Below, piece after piece: positions 40,754-50,300 of a stretch of 64,000 nucleotides of DNA. The stretch is taken from the NCBI GenBank assembly GCA_963791325.1, contig CAWBRU010000018.1, positions 248,001 to 312,000 of the forward strand, read 5' to 3'. This stretch comes from JBEVJK01 sp963791325. GTDB lineage: Bacteria; Pseudomonadota; Alphaproteobacteria; Rhizobiales; Rhizobiaceae. The translations under genes were made by a program, and so were the position numbers. Numbering within the stretch: position 1 is the first letter of the stretch; every line of letters starts with the position of its first letter. Under the pieces are notes generated by a model. The model saw only the letters and a program-made list of their open reading frames with translations. It was not told the DNA's origin and made no database searches.

Positions 40754-41521
40754 TCAGCCGAAGCCGAGATAAGCGCCGGCGATCGCCAGGAAATCGGCTG
40801 CCTTCAGGCTGGCACCGCCGACCAGCGCGCCGTCGACATGGTCGACCGCGAGCAGCTCGCCGGCGTTCGCCGGCTTGCACGAGCCGCCATAGAGCAGGCG
40901 GATGCGCTCGGCCTCGGCGCCGAGAGCCCGACCCAGGCATCGGCGGATATGGGCATGCGCTGCGGCGACGTCGTCGACGGTCGGCGTCAGGCCGGTGCCG
41001 ATCGCCCACACCGGCTCGTATGCGATCACCGTGTCGCCGGCGGCCGCAGCCGCCGGCACCGAGCCGGCGATCTGCCGGGTGAGCACGTCGAGCGTCCGGC
41101 CGGCGGCGCGCTGGTCGCCGGTTTCGCCGATGCAGATGATCGCCGTCAGCCCGGCCCGCAGCGCCGCCTCGGCCTTGGCGCGCACCAGGCCATCGCTTTC
41201 GCCGTGATCGACGCGCCGCTCGGAATGGCCGACGATCACATAGCTGGCGCCGGCGTCCCTCAGCATCTCGGCGGAGATGTCGCCGGTATGGGCCCCGCTC
41301 GGCGCGGGATGGCAATCTTCGCCGCCGGCTTGCACCGACCCCTGGCGCAGGATCTCGGCGGCCCGCCAGATCAGCGTCGCCGGCAGACAGAGCAGCGTGT
41401 CGACCCGGGCCGCGATTTCGCCGGCAGCGCCGCGCGAGACGGCGTCGATTTCGGGCAGGGATGCGCCGGTGCCGTGCATCTTCCAGTTGCCTGCGACCAG
41501 TGGTCTAATCCCCGGCGTCAT
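40754..41521 (-). CDS. tpiA: Triose-phosphate isomerase
   Basis: Interconverts dihydroxyacetone phosphate and glyceraldehyde 3-phosphate. Catalytic residues are visible: AGNWKMHG (Asn, Lys), the His in VIVGHSERR, the Glu in AYEPVWAIGTG, and the phosphate-binding LYGGS and GALVGGASL. The ATG at 41521 gives the standard 255 residues; an upstream frame extension of 22 codons is unlikely to be translated. It diverges from the ppiD-like gene across 137 bases. Confidence 0.97.
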   Translation of the reverse strand: MTPGIRPLVAGNWKMHGTGASLPEIDAVSRGAAGEIAARVDTLLCLPATLIWRAAEILRQGSVQAGGEDCHPAPSGAHTGDISAEMLRDAGASYVIVGHSERRVDHGESDGLVRAKAEAALRAGLTAIICIGETGDQRAAGRTLDVLTRQIAGSVPAAAAAGDTVIAYEPVWAIGTGLTPTVDDVAAAHAHIRRCLGRALGAEAERIRLLYGGSCKPANAGELLAVDHVDGALVGGASLKAADFLAIAGAYLGFG

Positions 41522-41658
41522 GCCGCTCTCCCGATTGCCGACGTGCCCGGTTCTCCTACCAAAATCGGCCCACAAAGCAATCGACACCGGGCTTCAAGGA
41601 GGCTATTGCCTCCTCGGCGAGGGACGCCGCCCGGCGGCCCCAACAGGTGTGGGTTGAA

Positions 41659-43551
41659 ATGCTTAGTCTTCTGCGCTCCGCGGCGGGTACCTGGGTGGCC
41701 AAGGGCCTGTTGTCGCTGCTGGTCGTCAGCTTCGCGGTCTGGGGCATCTCCGGCCAGCTTCACCAAGGCTTTGGTGCCGGCCAGTACGTTCTCACCGCAG
41801 GCGGCACCCAGGTTTCGCCGAACGAATTCAGGCTGGCTTACGACCGGCAGCTTTCGGTGATGTCGCAGCAGCTCGGCCAGCGCCTCACGCGCGACCAGGC
41901 GCGCACCTTCGGGGTCGACCAGCAGGTGCTGTCGCAGCTCTTGGCCGGCGCCGTGCTCGACGAACAGGCGCGGGCGATGCGCCTCGGCCTGTCGAAGGAC
42001 GAGCTGGCGACGCTGACCCGTGAAGATCCTGCCTTTCACGGCCCGGACGGGCAGTTCAACCGGCAGCAGTTCGACTATGTCCTGCGCCAGGTGGGGATGC
42101 GGCCGGAGGATTACCTGAAGAGCCGCGGCCAAGCCGCGATCCGCCAGCAGATCATCGAGGCGGTCTCCGATGGGCTCAAGGTTCCGGACGTGTTTCTGAA
42201 GGCGGTGGCGCTCTACCGCGGCGAGGACCGTACCGCCGACTACATCGTGCTTGCCCCGGCCCTCGTTCAGCCCGTCGGGGATCCAGCGGCGGACGTGCTC
42301 GCCAAATGGTTCGACGGCGAGAAGAAGAATTACGCCGCGCCTGAATTCCGCAAGCTCAGCTACGTGAAGCTGTCGCCGGACGACATCGCCGATGCGACGT
42401 CGATCGGCGATGACCAGGTCAAGGCCGACTACGACAAGAACAAGAGCAAGTACGCGACGCCGGAAACGCGCACCGTCGAGCAGATCGTGTTCAAGTCGCC
42501 GGACGCAGCCAAGGCCGCTCGCGACTCGATCCGCAGCGGCTCGAGCTTCGAGAACATCGTCCAGGGCGAAGGCAAGACCCTGGCCGATGTCCAGCTCGGC
42601 ACGCTGACCAAGGACAAGATCCCGGATCCGGCCGTCGCCGATGCCGCGTTCAAGCTGAAGTCCGGTGAGGTGAGCGAGGTCGTCGCCGGTGGATTTGGCC
42701 CGGTGCTGGTCAGGGTGACAGCCGTCACGCCCGAGCATTTGCGGCCGTTCGACGAGGTCAAGGACGAGATCCGCAAGGATCTGGCGCTCGGCGAGGCCAA
42801 CCGGATGCTGCTCGACGTGCACGACAAATATGAGGATGCCCGCGCCGGCGGTGATTCGATGAAGGAGGCGGCCGACCGGCTCAAGCTCAAGATGGTCACC
42901 ATCGATGCCATCGATCGCTCCGCCCGCAGGCCGGACGGCAGCGTCGTCAACGACCTGCCGGACTCGCAGGAACTGCTGCGCAGCGCTTTCGACACGGAGG
43001 TCAATGCCGAGAACCCGGCGCTCAACCTCAGTCCGGACGGGTTCCTGTTCTACGAGGTGGGCGCGATCACGCCGGCCCGCGACCGCACGCTCGATGAGGT
43101 CCACGACAAGGTGGTTGCCGACTGGAAGGCGGCCGAGACCAAGTCGCGGCTCGCCGGCAAGGCCGCCGACGTGGAGAAGCAGGTCAAGGACGGCACGCCG
43201 CTCGACAAGATCGCTGCCGAGCTCAAGCTCGACAAGCAGACCAAGCGCGGATTGAAGCGGGAGGCCGACGACAGCGACATCGGCAAGTCCGGCATTGCAG
43301 CGGTGTTCTCGGTTCCGCAAGGCGGCTCGGGCACCGTGGCTGCCCCCGACGACCAGTCGCAGATCGTGTTCAAGGTGACCGAAGCCGACGAGCCGGTGGG
43401 CGCCGGCCCGGACTCGGTGCCGGACGATGCCAAGCGCAGCTTCGGGAGCGGCATGTCCAACGACCTGCTCGAACAGCTCGTGGCGCGGCTGCAGGGCGAA
43501 TATCCGGTCAGCGTCGACCAGGCAGCGATCGACCGGGCGCTGGCCTATTAG
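41659..43551 (+). CDS. Peptidylprolyl isomerase, PpiD/SurA_N type, inner-membrane anchored
   Basis: Periplasmic folding helper of 630 residues with one N-terminal membrane anchor (about residues 10-32, VAKGLLSLLVVSFAVWGIS). A SurA_N-like helical domain follows (about 60-190), then a parvulin PPIase domain (about 260-370) that includes ETRTVEQIVFKSP and GEVSEVVAGGFGPVLVRV, and a long C-terminal helical region. ATG 41659 is chosen over the upstream GTG at 41647. It starts the run ppiD-trpD-trpC-moaC-moeA; the trpD start is 5 bases after its stop. Confidence 0.92.
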   Translation: MLSLLRSAAGTWVAKGLLSLLVVSFAVWGISGQLHQGFGAGQYVLTAGGTQVSPNEFRLAYDRQLSVMSQQLGQRLTRDQARTFGVDQQVLSQLLAGAVLDEQARAMRLGLSKDELATLTREDPAFHGPDGQFNRQQFDYVLRQVGMRPEDYLKSRGQAAIRQQIIEAVSDGLKVPDVFLKAVALYRGEDRTADYIVLAPALVQPVGDPAADVLAKWFDGEKKNYAAPEFRKLSYVKLSPDDIADATSIGDDQVKADYDKNKSKYATPETRTVEQIVFKSPDAAKAARDSIRSGSSFENIVQGEGKTLADVQLGTLTKDKIPDPAVADAAFKLKSGEVSEVVAGGFGPVLVRVTAVTPEHLRPFDEVKDEIRKDLALGEANRMLLDVHDKYEDARAGGDSMKEAADRLKLKMVTIDAIDRSARRPDGSVVNDLPDSQELLRSAFDTEVNAENPALNLSPDGFLFYEVGAITPARDRTLDEVHDKVVADWKAAETKSRLAGKAADVEKQVKDGTPLDKIAAELKLDKQTKRGLKREADDSDIGKSGIAAVFSVPQGGSGTVAAPDDQSQIVFKVTEADEPVGAGPDSVPDDAKRSFGSGMSNDLLEQLVARLQGEYPVSVDQAAIDRALAY

Positions 43552-43556
43552 CTCCG

Positions 43557-44579
43557 ATGAGCGACCTGAAGAGCCACATCGCCAAGGTCGCCGCGGGCCA
43601 GAAGCTGAGCTTCGCGGAAGCGCGTGCGGCCTTCGACGTCATCATGTCGGGCGAGGCGACGCCGAGCCAGATCGGCGCCTTTCTGATGGGCCTTCGGGTG
43701 CGCGGCGAGACGGTCGAGGAGATTTCCGGCGCCGTCGCCACCATGCGCGACAAGATGCTGACCGTCGCGGCGCCGGCAGGCGCGATCGACATCGTCGGCA
43801 CCGGCGGCGACGGCTCCCATAGCGTCAACATCTCGACCGCCTCCGCCTTCGTCATCGCCGGCTGCGGCATCCCGGTGGCCAAGCACGGCAACCGCGGGCT
43901 GTCCTCGCAGACCGGAGCGGCCGATGTGCTGACCGCGCTCGGCGTCAAGATAGACCTGGCGCCCGACCTCATCGCCACCTGCATCCGCGACGCCGGCGTC
44001 GGCTTCATGTTCGCTCCGGCGCATCATCCGGCGATGAAGTATGTCGGTCCGACGCGCGTCGAACTCGGCACGCGCACCGTCTTCAACCTGCTCGGCCCGC
44101 TCTCCAATCCGGCGGGCGTGCGCCGCCAGCTGGTCGGGGTGTTCGCGCCCGAATGGGTGAGGCCGCTCGCGGAGACGCTCAAGGCGCTCGGCACCGAGCG
44201 GGCCTGGGTGGTGCATGGCGACGGCTATGACGAGATCACCGCGACCGGCGAGACCCAGGTCGCGGAGCTGGCCGAAGGAGAGGTCCGCAGCTTCTCCATC
44301 ACGCCCGAGGCGCTCGGCCTTCACCGATACGGCAAGGACAGGCTGCGCGGCGGCGACGCCGCCTACAATGCCCGCGCGCTGCGCGCGGTGCTGGCCGGAG
44401 AGCCCGGCGCCTATCGTGACACCGTGCTGATGAATGCCGGCGGGGCGCTGGTGGTGGCCGGGGCGGCGGCGTCGCTCGAAGCCGGCATCCGTGCCGCGGC
44501 GGAGGCCATCGACCAGGGCGCGGCCGAGGCCGTGCTGGCACGCCTGGTCAGCGTCTCGAACGGGGCCGCCGATGGCTGA
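43557..44579 (+). CDS. trpD: Anthranilate phosphoribosyltransferase
   Basis: Second step of tryptophan synthesis: transfers the phosphoribosyl group to anthranilate. The PRPP loop GTGGDGSHSVNIST is clear, with KHGNRGLSSQTGAADVL and the anthranilate-site region FMFAPAHHPAMKYVGPTR. Length of 340 is typical. It overlaps trpC by 8 bases, so both are translated together. No trp leader peptide or attenuator is seen in front. Confidence 0.97.
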   Translation: MSDLKSHIAKVAAGQKLSFAEARAAFDVIMSGEATPSQIGAFLMGLRVRGETVEEISGAVATMRDKMLTVAAPAGAIDIVGTGGDGSHSVNISTASAFVIAGCGIPVAKHGNRGLSSQTGAADVLTALGVKIDLAPDLIATCIRDAGVGFMFAPAHHPAMKYVGPTRVELGTRTVFNLLGPLSNPAGVRRQLVGVFAPEWVRPLAETLKALGTERAWVVHGDGYDEITATGETQVAELAEGEVRSFSITPEALGLHRYGKDRLRGGDAAYNARALRAVLAGEPGAYRDTVLMNAGGALVVAGAAASLEAGIRAAAEAIDQGAAEAVLARLVSVSNGAADG

Positions 44580-45384
44580 CATCCTGCGGCGCATCGAAGC
44601 CTACAAGCGCGTCGAGGTTGCCGAGGCCAAGCGACGTCTGCCGCTTCGCGAGGTCGTCTCGATGCTCGGCGAAGTCGAGAAGCCGCGCGGTTTCCTGACG
44701 GCGCTCAAGGCGCGCCGCGCCACCGGCGCATTCGCATTGATCGCCGAGATCAAGAAGGCGAGCCCCTCGCGCGGACTGATCCGCGAGGAGTTCGATCCGC
44801 CTGCCCTGGCGCGGTCCTATGCCGGCGGCGGCGCGGCCTGCCTGTCGGTGCTCACCGACGGGCCCTCCTTCCAGGGCGCGCCGGAGTTCCTCACCTGGGC
44901 GCGCGCGGCCGTCTCGCTGCCGGTGCTGCGCAAGGATTTCATGCTGGAGCCCTACCAGGTGCACGAGGCGCGGCTGTGGGGGGCCGACGCCATTCTTTTG
45001 ATCATGGCGAGCCTCGGCGACAGCGATGCCCTGCGGCTCGAGCAGACCGCGTTCGAGCTCGGCATGGACGTCCTGGTCGAAGTGCACGACGAGGCCGAGA
45101 TGGAGCGGGCACTGAAGCTCAGCTCCAAGCTGATCGGCATCAACAACCGCAACCTCGGCACCTTCGAGGTCAGCCTGCGCACCTCCGAACGGCTGGCCGG
45201 CATGGTGCCGCGCGACCGGCTGCTGGTGAGCGAGAGCGGCATCTTCACGCATGACGATTGCCGGCGGCTGCTGCGCGCCGGCATCGGCACCTTTCTGGTC
45301 GGCGAGAGCCTGATGCGCCAGGCCGATGTCGGGGCGGCCACGCGCGCTTTGCTCGAAGGTCCGCCGCACACGGAGGCCGATTGA
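44572..45384 (+). CDS. trpC: Indole-3-glycerol phosphate synthase
   Basis: Closes the indole ring in tryptophan synthesis. The TIM-barrel motifs are present: EIKKASPSRGLI with a catalytic Lys, VLRKDFMLEPYQVHEARLWGADAILLI split over two strands, IGINNRNLGTFEV, and VSESGIFTHDD. ATG 44572 overlaps the trpD stop and gives 270 residues, the monofunctional form (no TrpF fusion). moaC starts 4 bases after its stop. Confidence 0.97.
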   Translation: MADILRRIEAYKRVEVAEAKRRLPLREVVSMLGEVEKPRGFLTALKARRATGAFALIAEIKKASPSRGLIREEFDPPALARSYAGGGAACLSVLTDGPSFQGAPEFLTWARAAVSLPVLRKDFMLEPYQVHEARLWGADAILLIMASLGDSDALRLEQTAFELGMDVLVEVHDEAEMERALKLSSKLIGINNRNLGTFEVSLRTSERLAGMVPRDRLLVSESGIFTHDDCRRLLRAGIGTFLVGESLMRQADVGAATRALLEGPPHTEAD

Positions 45385-45388
45385 CGGC

Positions 45389-45895
45389 ATGGCCAAGTCC
45401 GCAACGCTCACCCATCTCGGCGAGGCCGGTGAAGCGCGCATGGTCGATGTCGCGGACAAGCCGCTCACCCGCCGGCGGGCCCGTGCCGAGGGCACGGTGG
45501 TGATGCGTCCGGCGACGCTGCAAACGATCCTGGCCGGCGATGCCCGCAAGGGCGATGTGCTTGGCGCGGCGCGCATCGCCGGGATCATGGCCGCCAAGAA
45601 GACGCACGAGCTGATCCCGCTCTGCCATCCGCTGCTGCTGACCAAGGTCGCCGTCGAGATCGAGCCCGACGCGGCCGTGCCCGGGCTCAGGGTGACGGCG
45701 ACGGCCGAGGTCACCGGCCCGACCGGCGTCGAGATGGAGGCGCTGACTGCTGCCGCCGTCGCCTGCCTGACCATCTACGACATGGCCAAGGCGGTCGATC
45801 GCGGCATGACGGTGACCGGCATCCGGCTGCTTCAAAAATCCGGGGGCGCCTCGGGCGACTGGGAGCGCGGCGGCCCGCAGGCCGGCGAGGTCTGA
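45389..45895 (+). CDS. moaC: Cyclic pyranopterin monophosphate synthase MoaC
   Basis: Second step of molybdenum cofactor synthesis, forming cPMP. Signatures are MVDVADKPLTRRRA at the start, KKTHELIPLCHPL with substrate-binding His residues, and GVEMEALTAAAVACLTIYDMAKA. The ATG at 45389 gives 168 residues. The trpC-moaC-moeA order is common in Hyphomicrobiales and does not imply a metabolic link to tryptophan. Confidence 0.97.
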   Translation: MAKSATLTHLGEAGEARMVDVADKPLTRRRARAEGTVVMRPATLQTILAGDARKGDVLGAARIAGIMAAKKTHELIPLCHPLLLTKVAVEIEPDAAVPGLRVTATAEVTGPTGVEMEALTAAAVACLTIYDMAKAVDRGMTVTGIRLLQKSGGASGDWERGGPQAGEV

Positions 45896-45900
45896 AGAAA

Positions 45901-47106
45901 ATGGCACTGCTTGCCGTGGACGAGGCCCTGGCGCGTCTGTTGGACGGCGCCGGTCCGGGAGCGTCCGAGCAAGTGGCGCTGGCCGAGGCGGCCGGACGGG
46001 TGCTTGCCGGGCCGGTGGTCGCCGGACGTACCCAGCCGCCGTTCGACGCCTCGGCGATGGACGGCTATGCCGTTCGGGCAGCGGACGTCGCTGCCCTCCC
46101 CGCGACGCTGAAGGTCATCGGCGAAGCCGCCGCCGGCCGCCGTTTCGCCGGCAGGCTCGGCTCCGGCGAGGCCGTTCGCATCTTCACCGGCGCGCCGGTG
46201 CCGGACGGTGCCGACACCATTTTGATCCAGGAGAATGCGCGGCCGCTCGCGGCGGGCGTCATCGTTGCGACGGAAACGGTTGCCGCCGGCCGCCATATCC
46301 GCCGCGCCGGGCTCGACTTTTATGCCGGCGACGTGCTCCTCGAGCCAGGGCGGGAGCTCGATGCCGCAGCGCTGTCGCTGGCGGCCGCCGGCAATCACGC
46401 CGAGCTGCCGGTTGTCAAGGCGCCGCGGGTCGCCCTGATCGCCACCGGCGACGAGCTGGTGGCGCCGGGCAGCACGCCGGGACCTGACCAGATCGTTGCG
46501 TCCAACGGCTATGGTGTAGCCGCGCTGCTGCGGGCGAGCGGCGCGGTGATCCTCGACCTCGGCATCGTGCCCGACAGCCGGCAGGCGATCGCGGCGGCCG
46601 TGCAGCGTGCGCGGGCGGGCGGCGCCGAGGTCATCGTCACGCTCGGCGGCGCTTCGGTCGGCGATCACGACCTCGTTCACGCGGTGCTCACCGAGATCGG
46701 CATGACGCTCGATTTCTGGAAGATCGCGATGCGCCCCGGCAAGCCGCTGATGTTCGGACGCCTCGGCCCGACGCGGGTGGTCGGGCTGCCCGGCAATCCG
46801 GTTGCCAGCCTTGTCTGCACGCATTTGTTTCTCAAGCCGCTGATCAGCCGGCTGGCCGGACGCGACTACGCGCCGCCGCTCGCCGACGGAGTGCTGGGCG
46901 CGGCGATGGACGCCAACGATCTGCGCCGCGACTATGTGCGCGCCAAGGCCACCCGAGACGCCGGCCAATGGGTCGCGACCCCGTTCCCGGTGCAGGATTC
47001 CTCGATGCTGAATACGCTTGCAAGCGCCAATGCGTTGATCGTGCGCGAGCCCTTCGCGCCGGCCGCCCCGGCGGGCGCGGCCTGCCGCCTGCTGATGCTG
47101 CGCTGA
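45901..47106 (+). CDS. moeA: Molybdopterin molybdotransferase MoeA
   Basis: Inserts molybdate into adenylated molybdopterin. Domain marks: PPFDASAMDGYAVR in domain III, the GAPVPDGADTI loop, and the MoeA/MogA fold with ALIATGDELV, GGASVGDHDLV and a catalytic region MRPGKPLMFG. The final beta-barrel domain IV is present. At 401 residues it is a full-length protein. It is 5 bases after moaC. A 290-base gap with a repeat and a terminator follows before the convergent autotransporter gene. Confidence 0.96.
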   Translation: MALLAVDEALARLLDGAGPGASEQVALAEAAGRVLAGPVVAGRTQPPFDASAMDGYAVRAADVAALPATLKVIGEAAAGRRFAGRLGSGEAVRIFTGAPVPDGADTILIQENARPLAAGVIVATETVAAGRHIRRAGLDFYAGDVLLEPGRELDAAALSLAAAGNHAELPVVKAPRVALIATGDELVAPGSTPGPDQIVASNGYGVAALLRASGAVILDLGIVPDSRQAIAAAVQRARAGGAEVIVTLGGASVGDHDLVHAVLTEIGMTLDFWKIAMRPGKPLMFGRLGPTRVVGLPGNPVASLVCTHLFLKPLISRLAGRDYAPPLADGVLGAAMDANDLRRDYVRAKATRDAGQWVATPFPVQDSSMLNTLASANALIVREPFAPAAPAGAACRLLMLR

Positions 47107-47228
47107 CGGCCTTCGCTCTACCGTCCGCAACGATTTGACGTCATCCGGTTTTCGACGGACATGCGCGAGGCGGTGCGGACGCCGCCGTCCACCCTAGCAT
47201 CAACAACTCCAATCCCCGTCCCATGGTT

Positions 47229-47298
47229 GGTGCTCCCCTCTAAATCCTTGTTTCTCCTTAATTCCAGATGGAAGCAGTTTCCACTTTTCCTGGAATTG
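47229..47298 (-). repeat. Dispersed intergenic repeat, copy B
   Basis: Read on the minus strand, AATTCCAGGAAAAGTGGAAAC is followed by a GGAATT arm and ends in TTTAGAGGGGAGCACCAA, the same end as copy C. The outer arms pair as AATTCCAG/CTGGAATT. It lies between the convergent moeA and autotransporter genes. Confidence 0.7.
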
Positions 47299-47345
47299 CT
47301 CCAGGTCGTGGTGCGGATTTAACAGTTTGGGCTTCCCAGGCGCAT

Positions 47346-47381
47346 AAAAACCCCGGCCGAGGCTGGAATGCTTCGGCCGGG
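47346..47381 (-). terminator. Rho-independent terminator after the autotransporter gene
   Basis: On the minus strand CCCGGCCGA (47373-47381) pairs with TCGGCCGGG (47352-47360) across a 12-base loop, followed at once by GTTTTTATG. It lies 15 bases past the autotransporter stop. Confidence 0.85.
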
Positions 47382-47396
47382 CTTGTTGTGGTGGGT

Positions 47397-50300
47397 TTAG
47401 AACTGGACCTTGAGGAAGGCCGAGAAGGTATTGTCGGTGGCTGTCCTGCCGAACTGTCCGGCATAGGCGACACCGATCGCGGCGTTGGTGGTCAGCGCAT
47501 AGTCGAGGCTGGCTTCGGCGACGAAGGCATCGCGGTTGCCCGCCGCGCCCTCGACGGTGAACGGACTGCCGCCCTGGAAGGCGAGCGCGGCGGTCGGGGC
47601 GGCATCGCCATAGGCATGGCGCCAGCCGAGCATGGTGCGGGCGGTGAGCGGCAGGGCGCCGGTGAGCGCGGCTTCGGCGCGCAGGCCGAGCGTGGTGGTG
47701 GCGACGTCCTGGCTGGCCGCCAGCGCGGAGAGCGCGGCGAGGCCGCCGTCTTCGCCGAAGCCGTCCTGATGGAGGTGGACGACGGCCCCGCCGACGAACG
47801 GCTGGAGCCAGGCGTGGCCGAGCGGCAGGCCGCCGAGCGCCGGGGCGGCGAGGTCGAAGCGATAGCCGGCCTCGCCGAACGCCTGTGCGGTGGTGCCGTG
47901 GCCCTCGGAAGCGGCCGCCTCGCCGAAGCCCGGGAAGACGATCCGGCGGTCGAGCCGGGTGGTGTTGCGGCTGTAGGCAGCCCCGGCGGAGAGCTGGACG
48001 GGACCATAGGCGGCACTGCCGTAAAGCGCGGCAAAGACGCTGTCGACACGGCCCGAAGAGGCGCGCTCGTCGACGTCGAAATTGTCGTGGAGATAGCCGC
48101 CGGCAGCCCCCAGGCGGGCGGTGCCGCCGGGGACGTCGAGGCCGCCGACATCGCCGCCGAAGATCACGCCGGCGGTCTGATGGGAGAGGGCGGCCACCTC
48201 GGCGTCACCGCGGTTGGTGCCGGTGTCGCCGATGGCTTGGCTCCAGAAGCCGAGCGTGTCGTCGGGAGCTTCGGCCGCGGCGCCGAAGCCGTGCCGGCCG
48301 GCGAGCGCCATCGTCTGCCCGGCGGCGGGCGCGGCGGCCGGCCGGCTCAGGCGGTCGAGGATGGCGTCGCGGATCAGACGCTGGTCGCTCAGGCCGGCGG
48401 TGATCGCGCTGGCATGCGCCTCGCCCGAGAGCGCGTTGAAGGCCTGGCGGGCGCCGCCGGCATCCTGGCCGATCACCGCATCGTAGAGCGGGCTTGCGCT
48501 GCCGAGCGCCTGAAGGGCGTCGGCGACGGCCCGCTGGTTGCGGTTGTTGCCGGCGCTGGCGAGCTCGGCGGTCTGGGTGAAGCCGAGGGTGATGCCGCCG
48601 GCGCCATAGGCGAGCGACGGCGTCAGGAAGGCGAGGTTGGAGGTGACGTTGCCGAAGCTGCCGGTGACGCCGCCGCCGGCGGTCAGGATGGTGGCGTGGG
48701 TCGTCGGATTGAACTTGCCGGCGCCGGCGGTGACGGCAAGGGTGCTGCCGCCGAGCGTGATGGTGCCGGTGGCGGCCAGGCGGTCGCTGCGGCCGTCGGG
48801 CAGGACGGTGACGGCCAGGGTCGAGCCGGAGGCGAAGCTGACATCGCCGGCGACCGACAGCGTGGTGATGGGCGTCACCAGGCCGGGCGCGACGGTGCCG
48901 CCGGCATCGACGGTGAGGTCGCCGACGGTGCCGCCGCCGGCCAGCGTGGCGCCGGACTGGATGGTGAACGGCGAATGGGCCAGCGAGCCGTCGACCACCA
49001 GGGTGCCGGCGCCGACCGTGGTCGGACCGGAGAGCGGGCTGTCGCCGGAGAGCGTCAGCGTGCCGGCGCCCTGCTTGCTGAGTTCGCCGGTGCCGGAGAT
49101 GACGCCGGCATAGGTCAGCGCATCGCTGCGCTCGAAGATGAGCGCGGCATCGTCGACGATGTCGCCGGCGAGGCTGCCCGTGGTGCCGCCGTCGCCGATC
49201 TTGAGCGTGCCGCCGCTGATCGTGGTGATGCCGGTGAACGGGCTGTCGCCGGAGAGCGTCAGCGTGCCGGCGCCCTGCTTGGTGAGTGCGCCGGTGCCGG
49301 AGATGACGCCGGCATAGGTGAAGCTGTCGCTGCGGTCGAAGGTGAGCGCGGCGTCGTCGGCGATGTCACCGACGACCGAGCCGGTGGTGCCGCCGTCGCC
49401 GATCTGAAGCGTGCCGCCGGCAATCACGGTGCCGCCGGTATAGGTGTCGGTGCCGGAGAGCACCAGGGTGCCGAGATCGTCCTTGACCAGCGTGGCGGCG
49501 CCGGTGAGGTCGACGGCGATGGTGGCGGTGACGTCGGCGCCGTCCGAGCTGCCGTCGCCGACCCGGATGACCGATTGCGGGCCGCTCAGGGTGAGCGGGT
49601 CGCCGTCGATGCGGTAGCCGTCGACGGTGAACTGCATGCCGGTGACGGCGACGGCGCCGCCGCTGTCGTCGACGGTGACCACGCCGGGCGCGGCCTGGAA
49701 GATGGCGAAGCTCGGCTCATAGGCCGAATTGACGGCGCCGTTGACGTCGGTCCAATTGTCGTCGGCCAGGGTCCAGGCGCCATCGCCGCCGTCGACCCTG
49801 TCGTTGTCGTGGTTGGCGGGCAGGCCGCCGTCCCAGAAGGTGAGCGTCTCGCCGCCGGCATTGACCAGATTGACCTCGTCGGCGACCGCCGTCTGCACCA
49901 GGAGGCCGGACACCGGGGCGGCGCCGATGGTCATGCCGTTGTCGGCCAAGCTGCCGCTGTAGTCGAACAGCCGGTAGACGCCGACGCCGCCGATGCTCTC
50001 GACATTGAGCACGCCGTCGAGGGTGAGGTCGCCGGCGACGTCGAAGAGGGCGCCGCCGCCGGGGGCGCTCAGGCCGACATCGACCTGCGCATCCTCGCTG
50101 AGGCCGAGAGAGCCGGTGTGCAGGGTCTGCCCTTGGGTGCCCAGGAGATGGCCGCCGTCGTCGATCTCGACGGGGCCGCCGATGCTGCCCTTGCCGCCGA
50201 GTGCGGCACCGCTGTCGACGATGACGGGGCCGATGGCGCCGTCGACCTGCAAGGTGCCGTCGGCGACCTCGGTCAGGCCGGTATAGGTGCTGGCGCCGGT